Below are positions 34,090-45,659 of a stretch of DNA of 64,000 bases, in pieces. The DNA is from Cheiracanthium punctorium (Eukaryota > Arthropoda > Arachnida > Araneae > Cheiracanthiidae), in the NCBI GenBank assembly GCA_038373885.1, contig JAWZYV010013548.1:292304-356303 (forward strand). Reading direction: 5' to 3'. Under the pieces are notes generated by a model. It was not told the DNA's origin and ran no database searches. It saw only the letters and a list, made by a program, of their open reading frames with translations. A program made the translations under genes and the position numbers. Within the stretch, counting starts at the first letter, position 1. Each line of letters opens with the position of its first letter.

Positions 34090-34465
34090 CAAAAATTTCC
34101 CCACGCCGTGTCCAGACGACATTACGGTCGCCGCCGCGAATTTCCGTGTGGCGCTGACCTCTACCCTCACGCTCCTCTGAACTAAGATTTGAATTTACAA
34201 ACTGAGGAAATCAGTATACATCGTACTCTTGCAGCTGGATTCTCCCCTCGTCGCTAATTTTTCGCCGTCGTTAACTTTGCCCCGCCTTGAGGTCACTTGA
34301 GGTGGAGTTTTAAGGAGGAGCGTCAAGGGGTTCTTGTGATTGGCTAAAAGACCTCTCTCGATGTCCTCCGGAATCGTTAGCGCAGTCGATAACCAAACAG
34401 CTGGTTCTGCCCAGTCGACAGCTAACCACCGACGATTTCGGAAACGTACGTCCCAGGCGCATTAT
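34090..34465. promoter_or_regulatory. CpG-rich tract with CCAAT-type box, possible promoter
   Basis: For about 370 bp the sequence is unusually rich in CG dinucleotides for this window. It carries GTGATTGGCTAAAAG, whose complement holds a CCAAT box, and CAACCAAACAGCTGGTT, with an E-box-like CAGCTG. No open reading frame follows on either strand. It could be a promoter of a gene outside the recognisable features, or GC-rich element DNA. Confidence 0.3.
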
Positions 34466-34662
34466 CGCGCTCTTGCTGACGGTGAAAGATAGCAGATTTC
34501 ATTTCTGTGGAGAAACAGCAAAACAAATCCAAATCTCCCTTAATATTGCTTTCCTGTTCGCAACCCCCCCCCCCTTTTTCCTCACCCAAAATTGCTCTGG
34601 TATGTTTGTTCCGCTAAGTACGTTGTCGATTTGGGGCATGTTTTGCTTTAGGTTCGGTTCCC

Positions 34663-34770
34663 ACTTTTTTTTTTTTTTTCTTTTTTTTTTTTTTTGAGAA
34701 AGAGGAGAGGTTTTAAAAAATTCTCGGAAAGCGGAGGTCTGCCGGAAAAAAAAAAAAAAAAAAAAAAAGA
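34663..34770. repeat. Facing poly-T and poly-A tracts
   Basis: Two T runs separated by a single C (34664-34695) are followed about 50 bp later by a long A run (34746-34768). The tracts could pair as a hairpin. Frames through them give poly-Phe or poly-Lys and are spurious. Two retroposed tails in opposite orientation are one explanation. Confidence 0.8.
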
Positions 34771-35444
34771 AGCGGAAATTCGCCGAAAGGTGGAAGATTT
34801 TCATTCCTGGTATTTTATCAGTACTGACTTGAAAAACTGAGCAGAGGAAGTTAAAAGATGAATTGATTTTTTGAAATAGAAGATGCATGTCTACCATTAG
34901 TGGGAAACTGGACAAAAAACCATGAAAACAGCCATTTTCATAAATTTTAATGAATAAATTAAAAAAATTAAATATGACTGGATCTCAATTCGGTCAGTAA
35001 AAGATTAAAATACAACTATTTTAAAACATTTATATTAACTCTCTAGTGATAATAAGGATTAAATCACCTCCCCACCCTTTCCGAAATGGAAACTTTTATA
35101 TGCTACTGGTTGCAAGAATAGAAATTTACAAAGCATCATAATGTTTATAAACTAATATTGCCTGTTGAAAACTATATTTTTTAATATAACTAAAACATTA
35201 TTCAATCTATATTCAATGTCTACGCATCTAAACTAATTTTTTGATACTTAGTTATGTATCTATTGGTGCGTAAAATATATATTTACTTAATAGCAATACA
35301 TTAAATATAGGCAACAATTATTTTAACCAAAGCCTTTACATCAGAACTAATTTAATGTAGAGATACTTATCTCTAGAGACACAACAAAGGAACATACCCC
35401 CACCTCTACATATTCACAAAGGAACGGCACTTATAAGAGCCGGA

Positions 35445-35856
35445 TAGAGATGAGTTCGGGCTCATTTTTTGAAGCCCGAGCCCGCCCGAGCCCGAAGACT
35501 TTTAATCCGAGCCCGCCCGAGCCCGAGCAATATTATTAAAGTTGGAGCCCGAGCCCGCCCGAGCCCGAAATGTCAGCTAAAGACAAATAAAATGAACTAC
35601 TTCATTAATAGGATACAATAAATTTTGGAGCTTCACACACCTTCTAGTCCCCCGTGCCGCTATTTTTTGAAATAAGTACGTCTATTTATCCCATAAATCA
35701 CTTTTTAAAATTCGTTTCAAGGAGTACGTTCAACATAGGAGAAATTTTTCACGAGCCCGAGCCCGAACGCAATCGTGAATTACAGAGCCCGAGCCCGAGT
35801 CGGGCCCGGGCTCGGGCTCGGGCTTTCGGGCTCGGGCTGAGCCCGTCTCATCTCTA
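35445..35856. mobile_element. GAGCCC-rich hAT-type MITE
   Basis: Ends TAGAGATGAGTTCGGGCTC and GAGCCCGTCTCATCTCTA, perfect 8-bp TSD GAGCCGGA on both sides. The subterminal arms are arrays of CCCGAG-type hexamers that expand to about 60 bp on the left and 80 bp on the right, in opposite orientation. Length 412 bp. Related copies are at 33062 and 40612. Confidence 0.95.
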
Positions 35857-36219
35857 GAGCCGGATAGGAGATAAAGAAAATTCTTGGGGGGAGGGCAAAA
35901 TCCCTATCTAGCCTACACTGGCGTCAACTCCGATATAAGAAAGACCCCTCACAGCAACCATAGAAGCTCGTGACGAAAGCAAAGTTAGGCCGTAAGTTTT
36001 TCGGCTGGGTTACTAGCTGCGCTCGCTTATCATCGGAGTATTATCGCCAATTGATCCCGCAGGTACTATTATTGAGAACACGGGCAGGTCAAACGGCAGG
36101 TAAATCGTCGCAGGTGAAAGAGAATTGGCGATAGTGTACTATACCTTTCCGCCATCAATGGGATTTTGTTTGCTTCGAGGTTCTTGAAGAATGTCCATTA
36201 TTTCATAAAACTTTAAAAC

Positions 36220-36545
36220 ATGGTATATAAGTGTTCAGTACCTTTTTGTAGAGGTAATTATGCAGACGGCTCCAAGGTATCCGTTTTCAGTATACCAAAG
36301 AATGAAGAACTACAAAGAAATGGCTAAATGCCATTCCACGTGCAAATATTAATCCATCAAAGAATTTTAAAGTAAGTGCTTTTTTGTTTGTTTTTAATAA
36401 TATCTTTAGTATATTTGGATTTATGTATCTATAAATCTTCTATATTCATATAAGCATTAAATTTTTTCTTATTTTATCAATTTCATTTCAGTTTACAAAT
36501 AATTTTACATTCTTTATTAATAATTGCTATTTCTTTATTGTAGTC

Positions 36546-36596
<51 letters not shown>

Positions 36597-37751
36597 CGTG
36601 CGTGTGTTATCAATAATTTTAATTCCTCTTTTAAAAACAAAAAAAAAAAAAATAAAAGCAGGACTTAAAATTGCAAAACAACAATAATAATAATAATGAT
36701 AACAGAAATTTTGAAAACAATATGTAAAATAAAATCATATTTTGTTATTTGATTTGCAGTTGGAAGTATGAACTAATAATAATCTATCTCGCTTTTTTAG
36801 TGAAAACAGCAATTCTTGAAGATGACTTATTTATTACTGTCATCATTACAAGTTTTGAAAATTTATTTTTTACAAAATTACAAATAACGAATTAATAAAG
36901 ATTGGTATTTAATAATTCTACAAATATATAATAATGATAAAATTATTACTATTATAAGTAATAGCATTATTTAAACCTCATAGTTAATAGTAATCACAAT
37001 TCTCGATTGCTTGATATTTATCTGTTAGTAAAATGTAGGCTTTTTTTATTTAATTAGTGAAAACTATTCATTGCAGGTCTGTGAATTACATTTTAAAGAA
37101 GAAGATATTAGGAGAACTTCAGAATGCTACAATCCAGCAACGGGTGAGAAAATAGTGTCAACCTTAACACAACCAAGACGTAAGGATGATGCTTTGTCTA
37201 CAATTTTTCATGGCTGTCCTGCATATTTATCAAAACATAACTAGACCAGAGAAGCTCCAGAAAACAAATCTGAAAGGAGAGAAAATGAGCAACTGCAAAA
37301 GACTCTTGAATTAAGTGGGAAATCATTTGAAGAATATCAATCAAAAACTTCTTTTCAAACTCTTGAAGAATTATTATTATTATTACTAAAGGATATTCAA
37401 ATTTCAGATGTGTTTAAAGCTGAAAACACAGTTATGTTTTTAAAAATATCTTCATTGCCAGTATCTGAGTTATCGTTATCAATAATAATAGATGGAAATT
37501 TAATGGTAAGTGTTTTTTATCGTAAAGTACCTATAACTGAGAATAACAATTTTAAATTCCCAATGCAATTTACAAATATAAATGATTTGCTGTCTCTATT
37601 GCATGAATTTATAAATTACAATGGTTTTTCATTTGATAAATTAAACAATCTAAAATCTTTAGTAAAAAATATGTGTTGCGAGTTAAAGCTAATTATTCCT
37701 CAAAGAAGCCATGATTTAATAGATTTTATATTGAAGGAAATATATTGATAT
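36220..37751 (+). pseudogene. THAP-domain protein pseudogene (two exons)
   Basis: From ATG 36220 the frame gives a C2CH zinc-finger start: two Cys in a CX4C arrangement (CSVPFC), then an FSIP-like segment. A donor GTAAGT at 36372 and acceptor TTGCAG ending at 37076 remove a 705-bp intron. The second exon opens with VCELHF, supplying the third Cys and His, which confirms the splice. A one-base deletion near 36332 breaks the finger, and an in-frame TAG lies near 37241. The frame then stays open to the stop at 37746-37748. A conserved-looking C-terminal region has no motif I can name. THAP domains bind DNA. This copy cannot make a full product as read. AATAAA occurs near 37899. Confidence 0.82.
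36551..36607. repeat. TG microsatellite in the THAP intron
   Basis: About 22 TG units followed by TGCG/CGTG variants. It lies within the intron. Confidence 0.97.
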
Positions 37752-38835
37752 AATGAATAAGAATATATTGAAGGAAAGTCAGAAAAGCTTTAAAATTGTT
37801 TTTGTAAATGTCTCTTGTTTTAATTTTATAATTTATTTGTGACTGGGTAATTATTCATTGTCTAATACTTTTCTGAATAGTGTTTTTATTTATGTAAAAA
37901 ATAAAAGTACTGAAACTCATCTTCCAATATTTCAAAATGCAGAGACATAAAAATTTTATACTATGACTATTGATTGTTTATGTTAGATTATTTGTTTTCA
38001 TAATATTGAAAGTTAAAATGATTTTTTAAGAACTTTAATTCAGGTACTGGTGATATTTGTAGCTAAAATATCAGATTAGGGGTGTGATTATTAGTAGTTG
38101 AATTTGGTTAGATTCAATAATACTGTTTTGAGCATATATGCTGTTCTGGTATTCAATTATTTTCAAAATGAAATTTTAAAACTAAGAAGGGTACTTCAAT
38201 CAAATTACAAAGATAAATTTATTAATTGTAATTGAATATGAATATGTTTATAAATGTAAGTAATGTAAAAACCTTTGTATTTTACTTAATAAATATTTTT
38301 CAATTCAAACTGTCTATGTGCTTGTTTTTCTTTAATTTTCTTTATTTTTTTATAGGTGATAATTAAGAGTTTTGGAAACGTTTTAATTAATATTAAACTT
38401 TTTTTTTTGGTTTTTTTCTAAATGTTTTAATGCTTCTACAAAAGGGGAAAAACTAAATAAACTACTTTTTCATTAATCAATTTTTTATTGGTCAAGAAGT
38501 TAATTTCATGGTAACTATCTTAAACTCTACAATAAATACTATAATCACTATGTGTAACGAGTGCATATACAAAGTGAACCCATTTTTAATTAACAAGTAG
38601 AAAAAATTGCGAGTTAATACGTTTAAATACGTTCCCTCCTCGGAGTAGGGGGAAAGGTTGGCCTAACAATTGTGACGTCATTTCTCCCGTTGAAGGTCTT
38701 TCTATCGATCGGGGTTGACGACACTGGCCACTACGTAAAAACTAGTTTGTATCAGTTACGAACCTTTGTGCGTTGACACCGTTGGTAGTGTCTTCAAACT
38801 ATAAAAAAAAATCTCGAGTGTGTAGTGAAATCACG

Positions 38836-39425
38836 ATGAATTCCAAACAAAAATTCTTCAATTTAAAGGGGGAAAATCAAAGATATCGATGATGTAGGAA
38901 AAATGTAAGAGCAAGAAAAATGGTGACTCTTTAAAGTTGTAGCAATGTCAGAGATAATTGCGATTTTAAAAACAGCAAACCAAAGCTTCGAAAGACTGGG
39001 AATGAATAACTTTCAAGTTTTGTTGCAGTGGCTTTCCGACTGTCGATCAGGAAAACCTTCCGATTCCTGGATCCATATCCAGGAGAGTGTTTTGAACATT
39101 GCAGAAAAACTGGGAATTTCAGATTACAGAGTCCAATGGATGGCTGCAGAATTTTAGGATTCGACACAATGTCGTATTTCGCAATCGCAAAATGACTGAA
39201 GAAGCTGCAGATTGCCCATTGCATGAAGCTAGCGATTGGGAAACATCGTCCTCTATAATTGTAGACTGTGATTCTAAAGAAATATTCTATTGTGATGAAA
39301 CAGGACTTTTTTTTCGTTATATTCCTCACAAACCTTTTTGAAATCCGATGCTTGCAGAGAGGGAAGCATGAAAAAGAGATATTAACTGTAGTTTTGTGTT
39401 GTAATATAAAGCCTTTATATCAGAA
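38836..39425 (+). pseudogene. Tigger/pogo-like transposase relic
   Basis: Starting at ATG 38836 and shifting frame at least twice, the translations recall the CENP-B-like DNA-binding half of Tigger/pogo transposases. Segments seen are LLQWLSDCRSGKPSDSW, IAEKLGISDYR (frame 1) and NGWLQNFRIRHNVVF (frame 2). After these comes YCDETGLFF, which holds the first catalytic Asp of the DDE domain, at 39294. Similarity ends near 39425 before the second Asp, so it is 3'-truncated as well as frameshifted. TATAAAA-like sequence lies about 35 bp upstream of the ATG. No TIR pair was found. Confidence 0.75.
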
Positions 39426-39722
39426 CTAATTTTATGTAACGATAACTTATACGTATTATATTTAGTTTATTATTCATACATTGTTCCTGTTTCATAACTT
39501 TTATTATTTTATTTAAAAACAGAATTTATAAAATAATTTTAAATAAAAAAATATTAGTAGTTATAATAAATTACAAAGACATCATTAAATCTTTAGCATA
39601 TACACTAAAAATTTAACTGTATTAATTCTTAACAAAACTAACTTATATATTTCTTGAAGAACGGTTTGCTTTCCTTTCATTTTCATATATCTCCTCTTAA
39701 GTTCAAATTCTGTTCCAGTTAA

Positions 39723-40186
39723 CCCTTTATAAGGCGAGGGTATGTGCAGAGAATCGAAATTACTTGGAATTTTTCTGGCCCATTTTTTAGAATTAATTCA
39801 TATATTTTCCCTCTACTGTAATATCCTACGTGAAAATTGGAGAAACAAGTATTAAACAAACATAGAAATTTTGCAGAAGAATACATTAATTATACACAAA
39901 ATCAAAGTCGGAAAACTACCTACTGCTTGTACACAGAATTAAACGCAAAAATATATAATTAAAAGCGATGATTCTTATGCTCAATTTTCGAGTAATTACT
40001 CGAGCTTTCTTTAAAATTGCAAATGAAAGAAAATTCATAAGCCAAATATTATTTAGAATCTAGATGTATGGAAAAAATATACATCCAATATAACTGAACA
40101 AAAATCAGAAAATTCACTAATGACAATTGATTTCTGTATTTAATAGACCGTAGGTGGTAAGTATTTTACCACTGCCTTATAAAGGG
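39723..40186. mobile_element. piggyBac-type MITE, second family
   Basis: TTAA at 39719-39722 and 40187-40190, ends CCCTTTATAAGGC and GCCTTATAAAGGG as a perfect 13-bp inverted repeat. Length 464 bp, AT-rich, no frame. The TIR differs from the 18136/42158 family beyond CCCTTT. Confidence 0.9.
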
Positions 40187-40611
40187 TTAAAGAAATACTA
40201 TATGTATGAGCATGCACGCATATAATCTTAGAATTATAAATAGGTTAATTTACTAAAAACTATTGAATTGCTTTTATCAAAAGTGAAAATTTATTTTGTA
40301 AAATTTAACTGCAGATCTACTAATAAAGCAATAAAAGTTATTTAAAATGTCTGATGTCTTTATTTATTCGTCCTTTTCTTTGTTTCTCAAAGGAAAAGTT
40401 TATCTGCTGTGAGAACAGGTTAATAATGTTTAAATGTTTAACAATCTGAGTAAGTTCAGAAAAATGGGTAATGCTTATTTTGTTCAATTTACGTATGTAG
40501 AAATAAAGTAGTAAAATACAGCTTAACTAATTACTATTACCTAGCGTATTTTTTAAAGCAATCATATGTGCGTTGTATGTATTGCGTTGTATGTATGTGC
40601 GTTGTATGTAT

Positions 40612-41242
40612 TAGACATGAGTTCGGGCTCATTTTTTTAAGCCCGAGCCCGAAATTTCAGTTAAAGATAAAAAAAAAAAAATCCAATTACTTCATTGATA
40701 GAATACAATGAATTTTGCCGTTTGTGCAAATTAAAGACAAATATAGTTGCAAACTCTCAATGCACTTTCTAATTCTTTATTTATCCATATATTTATCAAA
40801 TAATGTCGGATCTCATGACTCACTAATGAATATAAGCCGCCGTTCTGAAATATCCAAAGAGCTTAACGCACCTTCTAGGCGCCAGTGTCGATATTTTTTT
40901 TATAAGTACAGCCAACTCCGGTTATAGTGAACCCGGATATAGAGAACATTCGGATATAGTGAACGCAAACCATTAGTCCCGATTCACATACAGTATTTCT
41001 ATCCATCATGAAGACACTTGGGTTTTAGTGAACTTCGGATATAGTGGACGAAATTTGATGGTCCCCAGAGGTTCACTATAACCGGAGTTGACTGTACTTT
41101 TATTTTCCCCATGAATCACTTTTTAAAATCTTTTTCCAGGAGTATATTCAATAAAGGAGAAATTTTTCACGAGCCCGAGCCCGAACGCAATTGTGAATTA
41201 CAGAACCCGAGCCCGGTTCGGGCTGAGCCCGTCTCATCTCTA
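40612..41242. mobile_element. GAGCCC-rich hAT-type MITE with a nested mariner MITE
   Basis: Starts TAGACATGAGTTCGGGCTC and ends GAGCCCGTCTCATCTCTA, like 35445. The interior shares AATTACTTCATTGATAGAAT and TTCACGAGCCCGAGCCCG with that copy. The flanks GTATGTAT and CTACTATG do not match, so the TSD is degraded, perhaps by the GTATGT repeat on the left. A 186-bp mariner-type MITE sits inside. Confidence 0.8.
40909..41094. mobile_element. Mariner-type MITE nested in a hAT-type MITE
   Basis: Ends CAGCCAACTCCGGTTATAGT and ACTATAACCGGAGTTGACTG with TA on both sides (40907-40908, 41095-41096). The GGATATAGTGAAC unit recurs inside. It interrupts the 40612 element and so is younger. Confidence 0.93.
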
Positions 41243-41254
41243 CTACTATGTGCG

Positions 41255-41398
41255 CAAGGACGTACCCAGGGGGTCCGGACCCTCCCCGAAATTTCAGTTT
41301 TTGCAAACAATATAAAAATGATGAAGTCCTTTTGTGGAAAATCCTACCTTTTTCACTGTTTGGACCCTCCCCGAAATTTTCTTCTGGGTACGTCCCTG
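41255..41398. mobile_element. hAT-type MITE, GGACGTACCCAGG family
   Basis: Ends CAAGGACGTACCCAGG and CTGGGTACGTCCCTG, with GGACCCTCCCCGAAATTT repeated near both ends. The 8-bp TSD TATGTGCG is perfect. It lies only 12 bp beyond the 40612 element. Confidence 0.94.
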
Positions 41399-41408
41399 TA
41401 TGTGCGTA

Positions 41409-41529
41409 CAGCAAAACCTCGCTTTAACGATATTCTATACAGTATAATCTCTCCTCAATATAACGATACATCCCTCTAGAACAGCAATTTTATTTGGTCC
41501 CTTAGTATCGTTGTATCGAGCTTTTACTG
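41409..41529. mobile_element. Mariner-type MITE, small
   Basis: Left end CAGCAAAACCTCGCTTTAAC and right end complement CAGTAAAAGCTCGATACAAC are imperfect inverted repeats. The left flank is TA (41407-41408) and the right flank has decayed to CA. A short internal TATACAGTATA lies between the arms. Confidence 0.72.
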
Positions 41530-42153
41530 CATTAAAAGTTTCTTTCAAAGTAAAAAAAAGAGCTTTAGCTTTTCTCATTATTTTATAACTTTCTACACAT
41601 CTCCCAAAAGTACAATTATTTATATTTTTGAAATATTTTACATTGAAATTTATTTATTCTTCAACAATGTTAGTACCGAACTGCTTATTCCAATTGAGTA
41701 GAGTATTTTTCATAATTTTCGCATGTGTTTCTGTAGTGTTACGTCTATGATGAGATGACTCACGTACTGACAACTCTTCTAAATATATACGCGTTTCACA
41801 GTAAGCCACGCCCCTAATTTTACGCAGAAATGAGTTCATCTTTTTTTTAAAAGTTGAAACCTGTCTTTGTAGAACCGCAATGCATATCTTTAGTTTGAAA
41901 ACGGATAATCCAGAACGCAGTAGAAATTCAGATTTTCAAATTTTATCTACAGTCATGAAGATATTTAAGGCAAAGGATATTGACTAACGGAATGCTGAGA
42001 AATATCCACGATTGATCTGAAAGATTTTGAAGGTGATCGGTAATCGATACATAGAACGAAGATCGACTTTTTGCGGCTCCTGATTCTTTGGGGCCCGATG
42101 CGGTTGCACCCTCCGCACCCCCCCTAATCACGGCCCTGCCAGGCTTTTAACTT
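41530..42153. other. Non-coding stretch with a hAT-end fragment
   Basis: No gene recognised. GCACCCCCCCTAATCACGGC followed by CCTG (42115-42138) resembles the right terminus of a CAGGGCCGTG-type hAT element with no left end in sight. Confidence 0.5.
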
Positions 42154-42157
42154 TTAA

Positions 42158-42683
42158 CCCTTTAACGCGCAGTGTTCTTGCTCTGGGAACACCAAACTCT
42201 GACGTTTTGACTGTTGCCAGTCACGAAGAATAGATCTGATTTCTATAAAAATAGTTGCGGGTGACATATCTGCACGAGAATCCTTTACTTTTTAGCACGT
42301 CATTTCCCCGTGAAAAAATTGTCACGATTATTTTTAACAGCACATGACGTCTGCTGAAAAATGGAAGAATGCGACGATAGATTGCCCAATGCTGAAAAAA
42401 GTGCAGCCGTTGCCATCGCTCGACTTAACTACCAACAAGATGGCGGACGATCGAAACGTTCATCGCGTGCCACAGATCTAGAGACCCTTTTTTGACGACA
42501 GCTGGCTGTGCCTGCACAGCCAGCTGTCGTCAAAAAAGGGTCATCATCAGCGTCAAAAAAGGGTTTCTAGATCTGTGGCACGCGATGAACGTTTCGATCG
42601 TCCGCCATCTTGTTGGTAGTTAAGTCGAGCGATGGCAACGGCTGCCCTCTTTCAGCATTGGGAAAGGGTTGCGCCTCAAAGGG
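42158..42683. mobile_element. piggyBac-type MITE with palindromic core, copy 2
   Basis: Flanked by TTAA (42154-42157, 42684-42687), ends CCCTTTAACGCGCAGTG and GGTTGCGCCTCAAAGGG. It is inverted relative to the 18136 copy. Here the palindrome has grown: about 120 bp on each side of 42513 are near reverse complements, from CCCAATGCTGAAA to TTTCAGCATTGGG. They include CAAGATGGCGGACGATCG on one arm and its complement on the other. A short internal duplication of GTCAAAAAAGGGT makes the right arm longer. No transposase. Confidence 0.92.
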
Positions 42684-42689
42684 TTAATC

Positions 42690-43040
42690 CTAAGCAGTCG
42701 AGCAGTGACAAAACGACAATCCAAAACTAGCTTTCATGTGTGTTTCGTCTCTTGTCTGCTAGTGAGTTCAAGCGCACGAGCAACGAAAACCGGCTCTGTC
42801 CGTTATGCCTCCACTGCCCAAAATCTATGTAAATCTATGTGCAATCTAAGATTAGAACTTTAAATCCACGACAATCTGTGTGCCCTATAGTTGTCACTGT
42901 TTAAGTTTAGTCAATAACGACATGGATAAGGCATCCTTAGAAGCCTGTAATTTATTTATTTATTTTTTTTTTAATATGGCCCCCCCATGAAAGGTTTTTT
43001 TTTTCAAATTTTTGAAAACAGGCCATATTACTAAAATATA
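42690..43040. other. Non-coding spacer between elements
   Basis: T-rich with C-run scraps at 42979-42986 that may be eroded MITE ends. The 64-codon frame at 42669-42863 begins inside the piggyBac-type MITE and is not credible. Confidence 0.5.
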
Positions 43041-43118
43041 TATAGGGACCAATGGCTTAGCTACGAGGGTGGGGGGGGGTTAGAGGGATTATAACCCCCC
43101 CATGAGGAATTTGTCATA

Positions 43119-43126
43119 CTAAATGT

Positions 43127-43167
<41 letters not shown>

Positions 43168-45659
43168 CATGTATACACATATATATATGAGACGTCGTAT
43201 AATTGTAACACAGGTTTAGATATCAAAATATTTTTTAAGGTTTCAAAACTTTTCTGACAGTTTGTTGACCAATCCCATTTAGCGTTTTTCTTTAACAAAT
43301 CATTTAAAGGACGTCTTAATTTTGCATACCGATCAATAAATCTGTTATAAACATTTACAGAACCAAGAAATCTCTGTAGTTCCTTTACGTTAGTGGGTGG
43401 CTTCAAATTTTTGATAATTTCAATATTAGCATTATCTGGAGTAATTTGACCTTGTTTAACCTCATACCCCAAAAATTTTATAGTGTCCTTAGCAAAGTTA
43501 CATTTAGATAATTTCAATTTAATATTTTCCTGCAAACAAATTTGGAAAATAGTTTCTAAATGCTGCATATGTTCTTCCATAGAAGAAGAAAAAACCATTA
43601 TGTCATCAAAATAATTATAGGCAAATTTAATTTTATATTTATTTAATATTCTTCTCATGACTCTGTTAAATATAGCAGGCCCTGTCTTAATGCCAAATGG
43701 CAAGACCTGGAACGTATAGAGACCTGTATTAGTTACAAAGGCTAGTTTTTCAGTATCTTGAGGGTGGATGGGCACATGCCAAAATCCAGACGCCAAATCA
43801 AGAGTTGAGAATATTTTCGCCCCACTGAGTTTATCTAATAAGCTGTCAATACGTGGCAAAGGCTCGGCATCATTTTTTACTATATTATTTAATTTACGAT
43901 AATCCACACACAGTCTAGTTTTGGTACCCTCGTCGCGTTTATACGCTAAAGTGACGGGTGCAGCATAGGGGCTATTGCTTTCCTTAATTAAACCAGCTTT
44001 TAATAATTGTTCAATCTGAGAATTAATTTCGTCTTCCTCTTTAGGAGAGGTTCGATAAGGCCTGAGGCAAACAGGTAAGTCAGAAGTTAAATTTATACGT
44101 TGAGGTTCTACATTAATACGACCAATATCATATTTATTTTTTGCAAAGATTTTCTCATATTTATTTAATAATTCCTCTAATTTTGGATTGATAGCTTTAT
44201 AAACAGTCTGAGGGGGAACGCTTTCCTCAGAGGCTTTGCTATCGGTTGAAGAACTGGGTTGATTTAAATGTAGAGACATAGGTAAGGCATCATAATTGTA
44301 TAAAGGTAATCTAACATTATTTTGAAAAACACATAAATTCACACAATCAATATATAAACAAAACTTTTTACACTCTGGTAAACCCAATATGGCATATGGC
44401 AGGCTTGAATATACTATAAAAAATTTTACACACTGAGTAATGTTTCCAATTTCTAAATTAACATAACACACTGTATCAAGTATCAGCAGTCCATCTGCTT
44501 GAGTAACATTTAAAGGCGAGACTCTCTGTACTTCTAAATTATATCGTCCAACAAAACTTTGCGGCAAGACAGAGAGTGTAGAACCAGTGTCTATGACACA
44601 GGGAACACTTAAAAATTCAAAATTGTCAATTTTGGGTTGAGTTAATTTTTTCCTTAGGTACCCGGGTACAGTAAATAGTAATAAGTTCTCTTCTCGCGAG
44701 GTCTCAGTACCATTATTTTGTGAATTTAAAATAGTGGTGTTCGAAGTCATATTCGGGTGAGTCATAATTGGTGTCGCATATGGGTTTGTCGCAATTTGGT
44801 TGTTACTTTTAAAGGGACAATTATGCACCCAATGGAAAGCATTACTTATCCCTAGCCCCTCACATTTTCTACATGGAGTTCTAGGTAGGGTGCTTTCTTG
44901 GTAATTGACATTATTTTGGTGGTGTAAACTTTGAGGACTTTGAGATAGGGGTCGAAAACGGGGCCAATTATTTATTTGGGTTCGCCCTTGGGTTGAATTA
45001 TGAATTGGTTGACGCCAATTTGGTCGGTTATAAACAGGAGCATGGTAGGGTCTAATATTCCGAAGCTTGGGTGTGAAGTAACTAGGATTTTGTGCATTAT
45101 TGGGCGAGGAGGTAAAGCTTGCCTGTTGGGGCGGTTCGTGAATTTTAATTAATTTTGACGCTACCTTAAGCCACTCGGTGGCACTACTGGGTGGTTGCAG
45201 GGTTAAAAGAGCTCTCACATTACTAGGAAGACCATTGGTCAATCCTTCTAATATTATATTATTAGGTAGCCCCAATTTTCTACCTATTTCTAATTTTTCA
45301 TGAAAATAAGTTATAAGATTCGAAATTTTTTCCAGTTTTAAATTTGTAAAATCCATGAAAGTAAAGACGGTACATGAAATGTATTTTTCTCTCAGTATTT
45401 CAATCAATTCTTGCCAATTATTACAATTTGCTATGTTATTTATGTATGTTGTTAAGGCAGACCCCTTAAGAAATTTTCCTATATTTTGAAATTTCCAGTC
45501 TTCATCTTTATTTTGTTGTAAGCAACACTGTTCGTAATATGCTATCCAACTTTCAAAACTCATATTATCTTCAAAATTAAAGGGGGCAATAAACTCATCA
45601 CTTTTTTGCAGGGACATAGTGGCAATAGTTTGTGTATTTTCTTTACCATCTAACGACAT
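43119..45659 (-). CDS. Gag-protease-reverse transcriptase polyprotein, truncated
   Basis: One uninterrupted 846-codon frame. Residues 25-175 resemble a Ty3-type capsid region. Residues 263-281 form a CX2CX9HX4C knuckle variant. DTGS at 357-360 is the retropepsin active site. RT spans about 540-780 with LDLASGFW near 620, LPFG at 653-656 and the catalytic YFDD at 683-686. The start of the RNase H/connection region ends at Asp822, whose codon coincides with the nine-base LTR remnant. Residues 823-846 are read from LTR remnant and MITE microsatellite, and are repetitive Tyr/Ile/Val/Cys. The frame has no internal stop, suggesting a fairly recent insertion. RNase H and integrase are absent. An RT-only product is possible but untested. 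Confidence 0.9.

Larger units (their letters stand above)
35916..38726. mobile_element. TIR-bounded DNA transposon carrying a THAP gene
   Basis: The left end CACTGGCGTCAACTCCGAT and the complement of the right end, CAGTGTCGTCAACCCCGAT, are imperfect inverted repeats. Similarity continues inward through AAGAAAGACC and GTTAGGCC. The flanks do not give a clean TSD, so the exact ends may be off by a few bases. The cargo is the broken THAP-domain gene at 36220. P-like elements carry N-terminal THAP domains, so a P-like or THAP-bearing element is my inference. Confidence 0.65.

Noticed and set aside
34499..34915. 138-codon minus-strand frame
   Set aside because: It is kept open by poly-A and poly-T tracts giving Lys and Phe runs.
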